From: Paenibacillus sp. FSL H7-0326
GTDB lineage: Bacteria > Bacillota > Bacilli > Paenibacillales > Paenibacillaceae
NCBI RefSeq assembly: GCF_001955535.1
Contig: NZ_MPVN01000001.1
Coordinates: forward strand, 62,001-126,000
Length of the DNA: 64,000 nt
Direction: 5' to 3'
The position numbers and the translations under genes are program-made. The notes under the pieces are model-generated. The model saw nothing but the letters and a program-made list of their open reading frames with translations, was not told the DNA's origin and searched no databases. Shown here one piece after another: positions 48,295-55,959 of the stretch (position 1 is its first letter; each line of letters starts with the position of its first letter).

Positions 48295-48308
48295 TGTAAA
48301 CGCTTTAA
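48295..48308. promoter_or_regulatory. cre-like site for CcpA
   Basis: TGTAAACGCTTTAA matches the Bacillus cre consensus (TGWAANCGNTNWCA) at 13 of 14 places. It lies 60 bases before the GH8 gene and within the divergent region of the xylan operon, which suggests glucose repression of both. Confidence 0.65.
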
Positions 48309-48368
48309 TTTATACACTTTAAGCATGATATAATTTCATAAACAATCTTTACAAAAAGGAGATCAACA

Positions 48369-49511
48369 ATGAATACGTTAAGTCAGGGCGCTTACAATAC
48401 AGGTGCATACACCAACTTATTTCAAAAACTAGGTTATGACGAACATGAGATTATCGCTAAACTGGAGAAGACATGGAACGATTTGTTCTATGGAGATGAG
48501 AACACAAGAATCTATTATCCGATGGATGAGGACAAGGGTTACATGCTTGACACTGGCAATCATGATGTTCGTTCTGAGGGAATGTCCTATGGTATGATGA
48601 TGGCTGTACAGATGGACAAGAAAGAAGAATTCGATCGACTCTGGAATTATTCCCACACGTTTATGCAGCATACTGAGGGTCGCTACAAGGATTATTTTGC
48701 GTGGCATTGCAAGCCTGACGGAACCCGTCTGTCACAAGGTCCTGCACCTGACGGTGAGGAGTTTTTTGCTATGGCCCTGATATTTGCCTCGAACCGCTGG
48801 GGTGATGGCGCCGCACCGTATGATTACAAGGTACAAGCCCGAAAAATCCTTAAAGCATGCGTACATCAAGGTGAAGATGGCGAAGGCGATCCAATGTGGG
48901 ATCCTCATAACCGGCTGATCAAGTTTGTACCGGAATCGTCATTCTCTGATCCCTCCTATCATCTTCCTCACTTTTATGAACTGTTTGCTATTTATGCGAA
49001 TGAAGGAGATCGAGCCTTCTGGAAAGAAGCAGCAGCGGCAAGCCGAGCTTACCTGCATACAGCCTGTCATCCGGTAACTGGACTTTCTCCTGAATATGCG
49101 AACTATGACGGTTCTCCGGCTCCGATTCAACCACACGGTGATTTTAGACATTTCTATAGTGATGCATATCGGGTTGCAGCGAATATTGCTTTGGACTGGG
49201 AATGGTTTCGCAAGGATCCCTGGCAGATTGAACAATCCAATCGGATTCAGTCCTTCTTCAGTGACATTGATGTTTCTGATTACCGTAGATACACGATTGA
49301 GGGTGAGCCCTTCGACGAACCATCCTTGCATCCAATAGGTCTGCTTGCTACCAATGCCATGGCATCACTGGCTGCGGACGGCCCCCATGCTGACCAGTTT
49401 GTCCGCCAATTTTGGAACACGCCTCTCCGTCAAGGCGAGCGTCGCTATTATGACAATTGTCTATATTTCTTTAGTCTGCTGGCATTAAGCGGCAGATATC
49501 GTATCTACTAA
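48369..49511 (+). CDS. GH8 reducing-end xylose-releasing exo-oligoxylanase
   Basis: A 380-residue cytoplasmic enzyme of the Rex (BH2105) type in family GH8, which trims xylose from the reducing end of xylo-oligosaccharides. The acid Glu is in DVRSEGMSYGMMMAVQ (about residue 70), PAPDGEEFFAMALIFA follows, and FRHFYSDAYRV (about 260) carries the base Asp. No signal peptide, as expected for an enzyme acting on imported sugars. It is divergent from the esterase/xylanase genes with a cre-like site in front. Confidence 0.92.
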   Translation: MNTLSQGAYNTGAYTNLFQKLGYDEHEIIAKLEKTWNDLFYGDENTRIYYPMDEDKGYMLDTGNHDVRSEGMSYGMMMAVQMDKKEEFDRLWNYSHTFMQHTEGRYKDYFAWHCKPDGTRLSQGPAPDGEEFFAMALIFASNRWGDGAAPYDYKVQARKILKACVHQGEDGEGDPMWDPHNRLIKFVPESSFSDPSYHLPHFYELFAIYANEGDRAFWKEAAAASRAYLHTACHPVTGLSPEYANYDGSPAPIQPHGDFRHFYSDAYRVAANIALDWEWFRKDPWQIEQSNRIQSFFSDIDVSDYRRYTIEGEPFDEPSLHPIGLLATNAMASLAADGPHADQFVRQFWNTPLRQGERRYYDNCLYFFSLLALSGRYRIY

Positions 49512-49548
49512 TAACCAGCTTAACGTTCTACTCCTACTCAAGCGAAAG

Positions 49549-49586
49549 AGGACTTCACTGAACGTCGATTCAGAGAAGTCCTTTTA
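49549..49586 (+). terminator. Terminator of the GH8 gene
   Basis: AGGACTTC (49549-49556) pairs with GAAGTCCT (49575-49582), with an inner CTGAA/TTCAG stem, followed by TTTTA. Confidence 0.9.
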
Positions 49587-49788
49587 TGCGTCAAACGGGA
49601 ACAAACTGTCCGATTAAAATAAAGTATTAGACTGGACCTAAGAAGATGCAACAGCGACAGCCAAGGATGAAAAAATAAGTCCTAGATTGTTGTTGTTTCT
49701 TTAAAACTAACGTTTCGGTTCATGCTTCGCCAAGGGGCTGTCGTTTGGTGTGGGTTGATGGCGAGCGAACCCGCGCGCGGGCTCGGCG

Positions 49789-51030
49789 TCAGTCTTCGAT
49801 TGCCTGGTAGACCGTTGTCCAGAAGTCGTGCATAACCCGTGACGAATCCCCAGTGGACATCCCAACCTGGGTAAGCAGAATTCCGATAAGCTGTTTGTCC
49901 GGGTCAGCGTAGGTGGAGGTGCCGGCTCCGCCGTCCCAGCCGAACTGGCCGATAGATGCGTAGTCACCACGATAAGTACGCACCGCCATCCCGAAGCCCC
50001 AACCGCCGTGCTGCCCGGTGCCGTACGCCAAATGGACGATATTACGGGCCCAAGCTTCTCGGGCGGCTAGTTGCTCGGAAGTTAGGCGATTGGTGGTCAT
50101 CAGTTCGACGGCGGACCGGGACAGGATCCGCTCAGTCCCGTGCATTCCGTGATTCAGCAGCATCCGGAAGTAGGCGTGATAGTCGTCGACGGTTGAGTCC
50201 AGTCCGCCACCGCCTGACTGAAATGCTGGAGGTTGGCTGTGCCGTCCGCTAACGGCCTCATCCCACACGTGTAATTCCCCGGTCTGTGGGTCGGGGGCGT
50301 AGAGAGGCGGCAGCCGATCGATCTTGTCGGCGGGCACGTGGAAACCAGTGTCCTTCATTCCCAGCGGTTCAAAGATGCGTTCTCGCAGGAACGCCTCGAA
50401 CGACTTGCCACTGACCCTGGAGACGAGCACACCAAGCACGTCGTCGCTGATGTTGTATAACCACCGCTCTCCGGGCTGGTACATCAGCGGGAGAGTGCCT
50501 AGGCGGCGCATCCACTCATCCGGATTTGGTGCCGCCAGTTCTGCCTGAGCGTAGAGCCCTTGCTCAAAAATCTTTTGCATCATCGGTGAGCCCGGCGCTG
50601 TCGTGTCCAGTCCGAGCCCGAACGTAGAGGTCAACAGGTCCCGCACGGTAATCGGCCGCCTCGCCGGCACGGTATCGTCCAGCGGGCCGTCTGCCTGTCT
50701 CAGTACCTGCCTGTCAGCGAGTTCGGGCAGCCACTCCTGTACCGGGTCATCCAGCCGGAGCCTGCACTCATCCAGCAGGACCATCGCCGCTGAGACCGCG
50801 ACCGGCTTGGATGTCGAGGCCATCCGAAAGATCGTGTCCCGGCGCATCGGGGCGCCACCGTCATGGCGCATCGTTCCGAGTGTTTCGACGTGCGTCTCAC
50901 CGTACCGGCTGACCAGGGCGACGAGCCCAGGAATCTTCCCGGAATCGACATGCCGTGCCAGGACGTCGCGCACTCTGCGCAGCCCTGTATCGGAGAAGCC
51001 TCTGTTGCTTTGACCCATCATCTTTTGCAT
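49789..51030 (-). CDS. Serine hydrolase of the beta-lactamase/PBP fold, GC-rich
   Basis: A 413-residue protein without signal peptide. FRMASTSKPV near residue 69 holds the SxxK nucleophile and Lys, YNISDD near 190 the Tyr-x-Asn, and GWDGGAGTS near 375 stands in for the usual KTG. This is the EstB/class-C beta-lactamase-like esterase group; a true beta-lactamase is less likely given size and context. The coding sequence is strikingly GC-rich with many CG pairs, unlike all neighbours, so it was probably acquired from a high-GC donor such as an actinobacterium. GAGGG lies before ATG 51030. Confidence 0.85.
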   Translation of the reverse strand: MQKMMGQSNRGFSDTGLRRVRDVLARHVDSGKIPGLVALVSRYGETHVETLGTMRHDGGAPMRRDTIFRMASTSKPVAVSAAMVLLDECRLRLDDPVQEWLPELADRQVLRQADGPLDDTVPARRPITVRDLLTSTFGLGLDTTAPGSPMMQKIFEQGLYAQAELAAPNPDEWMRRLGTLPLMYQPGERWLYNISDDVLGVLVSRVSGKSFEAFLRERIFEPLGMKDTGFHVPADKIDRLPPLYAPDPQTGELHVWDEAVSGRHSQPPAFQSGGGGLDSTVDDYHAYFRMLLNHGMHGTERILSRSAVELMTTNRLTSEQLAAREAWARNIVHLAYGTGQHGGWGFGMAVRTYRGDYASIGQFGWDGGAGTSTYADPDKQLIGILLTQVGMSTGDSSRVMHDFWTTVYQAIED

Positions 51031-51167
51031 TAGTTTCCCTCTCTTTACTTTTTATTTTTTGTAACACTATGAATTTTCTTTTATTATTCAAGCTTTGAAT
51101 TGATAGATTCTTCCTCGTTTTGCATAGGCCATTGGTGCCAAGCAGGGCAAAAATATCACCTCCCTTT

Positions 51168-51554
51168 TTACTTTTTATTATCCGTAGCCTTTTTCATGGT
51201 CTTGCTACCTTCTTGGTGGTCTAACAGTTCTTGAAAGATGTCATCGTAAGTTTTTGAATCTTTGATTAGATCGTCGCAGAAAGCCGCTACGTCACTGCCC
51301 GTCACTTCGAGCACGCCTTTCCCCAAGGCCGCGCCATCTTCAAAAAGATCGACAATCCCCGAGAGCAAACCCGTCCCGTCGGTTAGCTCAACAGGGCCGA
51401 CCTTAAAGAAATATTTTTGAATCTCTTTATAAACAATCTGATAATCTTGTGGGAGCGCTTTAACACGCGCCACGTGTTCTCTCCACTCTTTTTTGCCTTC
51501 GATCACGTGCGCTCGCCACTCTTTTTTGCCTTCAATGATATCTCGTATTCTCAT
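51168..51554 (-). CDS. DUF1048 protein, first member after PadR pair
   Basis: A 128-residue helical protein of the DUF1048 family. EWREHVARVKALPQDYQIVYKEIQ near residue 25 and VLEVTGSDVAAFCDDLIKDS match the family and the neighbouring gene product. The family has no known function. The N-terminus has an 11-residue tandem duplication (EGKKEWRAHV, then EGKKEWREHV). GGAGG lies 5 bases before ATG 51554; only 9 bases separate it from the upstream DUF1048 gene, so it is in the PadR operon. It ends before the GC-rich hydrolase gene. Confidence 0.8.
   Translation of the reverse strand: MRIRDIIEGKKEWRAHVIEGKKEWREHVARVKALPQDYQIVYKEIQKYFFKVGPVELTDGTGLLSGIVDLFEDGAALGKGVLEVTGSDVAAFCDDLIKDSKTYDDIFQELLDHQEGSKTMKKATDNKK
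51483..51533. repeat. 33-base in-frame tandem duplication in a DUF1048 gene
   Basis: An 18-base block, CCACTCTTTTTTGCCTTC, occurs at 51483-51500 and again at 51516-51533, 33 bases apart, giving two copies of the EGKKEWR-type peptide. Confidence 0.8.
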
Positions 51555-51563
51555 TTTATCCTC

Positions 51564-51911
51564 CTATTTACCTAATTTTTTGGCGATATTATTGTTGAGT
51601 TGCTCGCGCCACTTGTCCCGAAAGGACTTTGCCCCTTCTTCGCCGGCCAGCGCTGAACAGAAGCCTTTGATATCGTCACCCAAAACCTCTTGGACACTCT
51701 GACCGTCCGCCGCCGTTTCTTCGAACAGGCCAAGCACACCGTCGAGTATTGGCATGAGGTTACGACCAGTGAAATCTGAGTGCGACCAAAGATTGGCATC
51801 AATTTCTTCCCATGCCGCTTGATAATCAGCCGGCAGCTTTTTGGCTCGCGATTCGAAAGCTTTCATTTCTTTCGTCATATCGCTGCCGGTGATTTTTTCC
51901 CAAAAATTCAT
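51564..51911 (-). CDS. DUF1048 protein, second copy
   Basis: A 115-residue helical DUF1048 protein: SRAKKLPADYQAAWEEIDAN then LDGVLGLFEETAADGQSVQE and VLGDDIKGFCSALAGEE. It is a clear paralogue of the next gene, though lacking its duplicated N-terminus. ATG 51911 overlaps the PadR stop as ATGA, with AAGGAG in place, so translation is coupled to the regulator. Function unknown; PadR-DUF1048 pairs are widespread in Firmicutes. Confidence 0.85.
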   Translation of the reverse strand: MNFWEKITGSDMTKEMKAFESRAKKLPADYQAAWEEIDANLWSHSDFTGRNLMPILDGVLGLFEETAADGQSVQEVLGDDIKGFCSALAGEEGAKSFRDKWREQLNNNIAKKLGK

Positions 51912-52237
51912 TGTATTTTCTCCTTTAACTCGTTTATTTTTGATGATACGAACTCCCATTTTTCCCAGAACCTCTGCAGCTCCTCACGCCCCGCGTCGTT
52001 GAGCGCGAAAAACTTTCGCGGCGGCCCCATGTCAGAGGGCTTTTTGGTTACTTCTACCAAATTGTTTTTTTCAAGCCGGATCAGGATGGTGTATACCGTT
52101 CCCTCCACAACATCCGTGAAGCCGAGGGCATTCAACTGCCGCGTGATTTCGTAACCGTAGGTTTCGTTGTGGCTAATAATTTCAAGGACGCAGCCCTCAA
52201 GCACGCCTTTAAGCATTTCCGTTAAGTTTTCCAGCAT
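51908..52237 (-). CDS. PadR-family transcriptional regulator (short)
   Basis: A 109-residue PadR protein with one winged helix domain: GVLEGCVLEIISHNETYGYE, then VVEGTVYTILIRLEKNNLVE and the wing RKFFALNDAGREEL, ending in a dimerisation helix. It heads the operon with two DUF1048 genes and overlaps the first by four bases. An imperfect inverted repeat upstream (52273-52302) may be its operator; PadR proteins often repress themselves. Confidence 0.88.
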   Translation of the reverse strand: MLENLTEMLKGVLEGCVLEIISHNETYGYEITRQLNALGFTDVVEGTVYTILIRLEKNNLVEVTKKPSDMGPPRKFFALNDAGREELQRFWEKWEFVSSKINELKEKIQ

Positions 52238-52272
52238 AATCGCCCCTTACTATTCTGTGTCACTAGTATGCA

Positions 52273-52302
52273 GTATTACTTACTACAGCTATAAAGTAAC
52301 AC
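52273..52302. promoter_or_regulatory. Imperfect inverted repeat upstream of PadR
   Basis: GTATTACTT and AAGTAACAC, 9-base arms with one mismatch and a 12-base spacer, 35 bases before the PadR start. Confidence 0.45.
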
Positions 52303-52329
52303 GTAGTAGTTGGTTTGTCAATATCGTTT

Positions 52330-52790
52330 GCTCTGACGCGGATTATATAATTTCAACCTAAGTTCCCTGGGCTTATCCTGAAGATATTTAGTTAGTTGTT
52401 TATCCAATTCTCGAAGCTTGTTGCGTTAATCTGTCCGTTCAGCTAGATGTGGAATGTTCAATGCCATTGTGTTGGGTAACAGCTCTGCCAAGGTCGTAGA
52501 GGCTTCGCAGCAGTAGTTTTTGCACCAATAGTTATTAGAGTTTGCCTAAGTTCATCCTGAGTTACCTTGCAGAAATGCTCATATTCGTAAGCATAAAATT
52601 ATCCAGCTTATGATCACCTATTCGAATCATATGCACCAGATTAACCAAGTCTTCTTAAGAGCTCCGCAATGGGCCCAATGTAGCATGTCAGGTTTTGATT
52701 CGGTGCTGTACCCATAATAAACTGAGAGTTCGAGAATCCGCCTTAATAACTTTAAAAGGCTTCTGTTAAGTTCTTTCGACATGGAAATAA
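52330..52790 (-). pseudogene. Decayed coding sequence of unknown family
   Basis: No long open frame, yet the minus strand carries protein-like pieces in shifting frames: a 51-residue frame at 52627-52782 (from MSKELNRSLLKLLRR) behind AGGAGG, then MIRIGDHKLDNFMLTNMSIS, then TQDELRQTLITIGAKTTAAK and ELDKQLTKYLQDKPRELRL. Stops and frame changes separate them. I cannot name the family. It is best read as a broken gene or genes in an accessory region. Confidence 0.4.
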
Positions 52791-52826
52791 ATCCCTCCTT
52801 CCTGCTAAGTTCTTTGTTTATCTACG

Positions 52827-52853
52827 CAAAAAAACCTGTCATTTCGACAGGTT
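52827..52853 (-). terminator. Terminator of the nucleotidyltransferase gene
   Basis: AACCTGTC (52833-52840) pairs with GACAGGTT (52846-52853), followed on the minus strand by TTTTTTT. It is 130 bases past the gene's stop. Confidence 0.85.
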
Positions 52854-52984
52854 GAATAATCTTCTAAATACCGTACCAGTTACCACAAAATATAGAAGTC
52901 TTTTTAAGCTCCACATTAGACTAAGAGGTTAAAAATGCAGTGATGTCCCGACGGGCTTAGGGGGCTGGATGTGTCTCTCGCTTC

Positions 52985-53743
52985 TCAGAGTGACCCGGCA
53001 GCCATTGCATTTAAGGAGTTCTCAAAATAGCAATATACTTCATCTGCAATTCCCAGAAACTTTTCAACAAGTACATCACTATCCAAGTAACAAGCATACA
53101 GATACTCAACTAAAGCGGAGTCAATCTCGCAATAGTTTATTATGGCATTCTTCATCTTCATAATGTCATCTTGCCATACACCTGTATCTACTAAAACCAA
53201 AGAGTATAATGCACGAATTAATCTCTTCGAATACCCTTTAATATATCTAGTTTTCATCGTGTGATCACTAGCAGTAGAAAGTGAACGACGTACACGATCT
53301 ACTTCTTCCTTGGTCTCTGTATTTAAGTCTAAAATGAACTCTGGAGAAATAATGATCGGTGGTACTTTTTCACCAACGTCATGACCATATAGGCAAACAC
53401 AAATAATCTTAACCCAAAAACCCCACTCATTTGGTTTACTTAATACATCGTCAATTGAGCAAATGATCGTATCAATCTTAGTTACTACTGGATATTCTTC
53501 CAAAAGCCTGTCTTTAATATTTGACAATCTTTCGTAATCAATATCTGTGGGATTTACACATACAATAGTAAAGTCTGCATCTGACTTAAAAGGTTTAGCA
53601 GTTCCTTTTGGAATCGAGCCACACATATAAATGCTATGAATCTTACCTTTAAATTCGGTAAGTATATGATCTATATACTTATCAACAAAATCCTTATATT
53701 CACTTTGTATTACAATTCTATTTATAACTTTTTCTAATATCAT
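52985..53743 (-). CDS. Nucleotidyltransferase-fold protein under T-box control
   Basis: A 252-residue protein. CGSIPKGTAKPFKSDADF (about residues 42-59) is the nucleotidyltransferase-fold signature GS-x10-D-x-D, with a third acidic residue at KIDTIIC near 92. The rest is helical and unlike the well-known spectinomycin or lincosamide adenylyltransferases, so an antibiotic or nucleotide substrate is only a guess. ATG 53743 follows GGGAGG by 6-7 bases. The gene lies directly behind a complete T-box leader, which is unusual for such an enzyme. Confidence 0.8.
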   Translation of the reverse strand: MILEKVINRIVIQSEYKDFVDKYIDHILTEFKGKIHSIYMCGSIPKGTAKPFKSDADFTIVCVNPTDIDYERLSNIKDRLLEEYPVVTKIDTIICSIDDVLSKPNEWGFWVKIICVCLYGHDVGEKVPPIIISPEFILDLNTETKEEVDRVRRSLSTASDHTMKTRYIKGYSKRLIRALYSLVLVDTGVWQDDIMKMKNAIINYCEIDSALVEYLYACYLDSDVLVEKFLGIADEVYCYFENSLNAMAAGSL

Positions 53744-53754
53744 ATAGACTCCTC

Positions 53755-53990
53755 CCAAAATAAAAAACGCCCCAAAGCAAAATGCTCTGGGACGATATTA
53801 ATCGCGGTACCACCCAGGTTGCTGTATTTTCACACAGCCACCTTAATTGACTATAACGGGTCAAACCGATGGGTATTAGCCATACTCTGGAACTGGCATT
53901 TTCAATCAGTACTCTAAGGTTTTCTCAGTCATGAAACCCTTTCCTGTGAAGAGTTTAATGATTTACTTTTGTTCCATCTTTGATTTACCG
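53755..53990 (-). ncRNA. T-box riboswitch leader
   Basis: The minus strand holds the T-box sequence TGGGTGGTACCGCG (53803-53816), a terminator hairpin with T-run (53762-53794), and a stem I whose base pairs GGAAC (53971-53976 side) with GTTCC (53889-53893) and has AAAAGTAAATC after it, the usual stem-I start. The specifier loop ahead of GTTCC reads GAAAATGCCA. With the T-box bulge UGGU, the tRNA should end ACCA, which excludes the Cys reading; GCC (Ala) followed by A or ATG (Met) remain. Start is near 53990, after the promoter at 54002-54030. Confidence 0.88.
53762..53794 (-). terminator. T-box attenuator terminator
   Basis: GTCCCA-GAGCATTTTGCTT-TGGGGC-type stem followed by TTTTTTA on the minus strand, mutually exclusive with the antiterminator formed by the T-box sequence at 53803-53816. 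Confidence 0.85.
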
Positions 53991-54001
53991 ATATTGGTTA
54001 A

Positions 54002-54030
54002 ATATTACTCTTTCCCGTCACCTTAGTCAA
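54002..54030 (-). promoter_or_regulatory. SigA promoter of the T-box/nucleotidyltransferase unit
   Basis: TTGACT (54025-54030) and TAATAT (54002-54007) with a 17-base spacer; the predicted start at about 53995 falls just before the T-box stem I. Confidence 0.8.
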
Positions 54031-54064
54031 CAACTTGCTCAAGAAAACTGCCAGTTAGTTCAAT

Positions 54065-54105
54065 AAAAAGGACGCTCCCGCGACTTCGCTTGGGCTACGC
54101 CCTTT
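54065..54105 (-). terminator. Terminator of the polysaccharide operon
   Basis: AAGGGCGT pairs with (G)CGTCCTT and CCC with GGG, around a 12-base loop, with TTTTT following on the minus strand. It lies 100 bases past the GH5 stop and just upstream of the nucleotidyltransferase promoter. Confidence 0.75.
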
Positions 54106-54204
54106 CCATTTCCAATTATTTATTAAAGAATGTACAAGGGTAGCATGTAGTGCTTAAACAGGGGACTTATTTTAGCCTAAGCACTAAGAAAATGCTTTAT
54201 TTTT

Positions 54205-55911
54205 TCAGTCTAAAACTATATTCTCACTTAACACAAACTTCCATTGTTGATTCAGTGCCCCCGTATAATCGTTTTGCTGCAGCTTAGCACCGTCGGCAGT
54301 AGAAGAGTTCATCACCTCAACTGCCTTGTTGCTGTTTACGTTGATAATGCTCCAGTATCCATTCCCTAAATCATTGATTTTGAAATGCTGGGCGGTCGTG
54401 TTCAAATTGCTCATCAGCTGTACAGCTTCGCCGTTCGTTAGTGTCCCGTTGCGAATGTCGATGACCTTATCCGGTGAGTTTACACTAGTCAGCATATAAT
54501 TCCCCCCAGAAATTGAGTTCAGCACCCACTTCTGAGGATTGCCACCCAGATCGCTCCATTGCTGCAGCTGAAGATTGTTCACATTCTGCCCACCTGGAAC
54601 ATCAATGACTTTGCCAGAATGTCTTGCCACAATTTTGTAGGTCATACCTGCTATCAGGCCAGTTGTCGGTCCACTGCCCGGATAGGTTTGAGCGCGTTCA
54701 TGGTACCAATTGAACAGGAAACGCCCCATTGCACTTCGAGAAGCATCTCCATCCCATTTTAGTCCTGCCGTAGGATCGGCAAAGGAGCTTCGTTGTCCCG
54801 GCTCCAGAATGAACCCATTCATATGAGCAGCAATGCTCACGTTGCCCGCTGCATTAAAGATTGTTTTGGTATTTGTTCCAAAACCTTCATTGCTGCCATT
54901 AAACAAGTTCCAGTAAGCCGAATCTCCAGGCTTGTTCTTGAACCAGGTCACTTCAGTTACGTTAATTGGATAGTTGTCTGCGGCTGCTTTTACATTGGTG
55001 TTCCACTGATCTTGTAAGATTGAGAAATTGTCATAAGCTCCGTAACCTGGATACCAGTGAACCGCATACCCATAATTGTTCAGCGGATCCGTCAAAGGAT
55101 GACTTGCAGTTAGACTATAAAATTGGTTATAACCCAGTCCTGCTGCCCAGATTACATTGTCCGCACCCTGGCTGCGAATCGTGGAGATGATCGAATTCTG
55201 GAAATTGCGTAAATCGTTCCAATGGTCAACAAAATCATTCTCCCCATTGTATCCACCCCAATGACCGTTGGCATACGACTTCACCGGTTCATTGATCAGC
55301 TCAAAATGAACATTATCTGCACTTTTTATTTCCGGACGGGAGGCGAGATAACCCCATATTTGATTGAATTTTTGTAGATTTGAAGCCGTCGTTGCTTGCT
55401 CGTCCTTCAATGTAAAATCGAGTCCCAAAACGACATATACCCCTTTTGTCTTCGCATACTGAATGTACGGGATGATAACGTTTTGTGTGACCGTCTGCAC
55501 TCCGGCAAAATTATATGTCCCAGCGGCCACGTCCCCCATGTCTTGGCGGTCGATGAATAATCTCACTTGGTTCATGTTCCATCCATGATTGCTTCCGTAT
55601 TTCGGACTTGTATCTGTAAACGTATCGGTAATATCTTTTAGATAAGCAAGCGTGGCCTTATGCCGATCATTACCGTGGAGATTGAGATAATAATTACTGT
55701 CCTGGTATGTCCAGTATGCACCAGATGGCTGGTGCCAGCCATTTAGAAGTACCGGCTGATTGTTGCTGTTGACCAGATGTTTACCGCTTACATGAAGCTT
55801 CCCCATTGGCATACCCACCCAAGCCTCGGCGCGGCCGCCTCCCCATGGAGCAATGGTAATCAGCAAAGCTAGAATAAGCAGAAGCTTACAAGATGTCATC
55901 ATCTTCTTCAC
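54205..55911 (-). CDS. Secreted GH5-type glycosidase with C-terminal ricin/CBM13 domain
   Basis: A 568-residue secreted enzyme. After a signal peptide ending near AEAW comes a GH5-like TIM barrel (about residues 40-400): acid/base Glu in VHFELINEPVKS (about 205) and nucleophile Glu in NVTEVTWFKNKP (about 310), with YAVHWYPGY between. The last 145 residues form a CBM13/ricin-B lectin domain (YKIVARHSGKVIDVPGG, QQWSDLGGNPQKW, three QxW repeats). It would cut a beta-linked polysaccharide outside the cell. The GTG start follows GGAGG by 7 bases. It is the last gene of the operon, 48 bases after the permease gene. Confidence 0.88.
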   Translation of the reverse strand: MKKMMTSCKLLLILALLITIAPWGGGRAEAWVGMPMGKLHVSGKHLVNSNNQPVLLNGWHQPSGAYWTYQDSNYYLNLHGNDRHKATLAYLKDITDTFTDTSPKYGSNHGWNMNQVRLFIDRQDMGDVAAGTYNFAGVQTVTQNVIIPYIQYAKTKGVYVVLGLDFTLKDEQATTASNLQKFNQIWGYLASRPEIKSADNVHFELINEPVKSYANGHWGGYNGENDFVDHWNDLRNFQNSIISTIRSQGADNVIWAAGLGYNQFYSLTASHPLTDPLNNYGYAVHWYPGYGAYDNFSILQDQWNTNVKAAADNYPINVTEVTWFKNKPGDSAYWNLFNGSNEGFGTNTKTIFNAAGNVSIAAHMNGFILEPGQRSSFADPTAGLKWDGDASRSAMGRFLFNWYHERAQTYPGSGPTTGLIAGMTYKIVARHSGKVIDVPGGQNVNNLQLQQWSDLGGNPQKWVLNSISGGNYMLTSVNSPDKVIDIRNGTLTNGEAVQLMSNLNTTAQHFKINDLGNGYWSIINVNSNKAVEVMNSSTADGAKLQQNDYTGALNQQWKFVLSENIVLD

Positions 55912-55959
55912 TTGAATCCCTCCTGATCTATCAGATGGTTTGCGATATAATGTTTGGTT

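Noticed and set aside
49956-51013. Long plus-strand frames opposite the GC-rich hydrolase gene
   Set aside because: High-GC genes create open mirror frames; the minus-strand protein has clear catalytic motifs.
53895-53899. TGC (Cys) as T-box specifier codon
   Set aside because: tRNA-Cys has discriminator U, whereas the T-box bulge UGGU calls for A.
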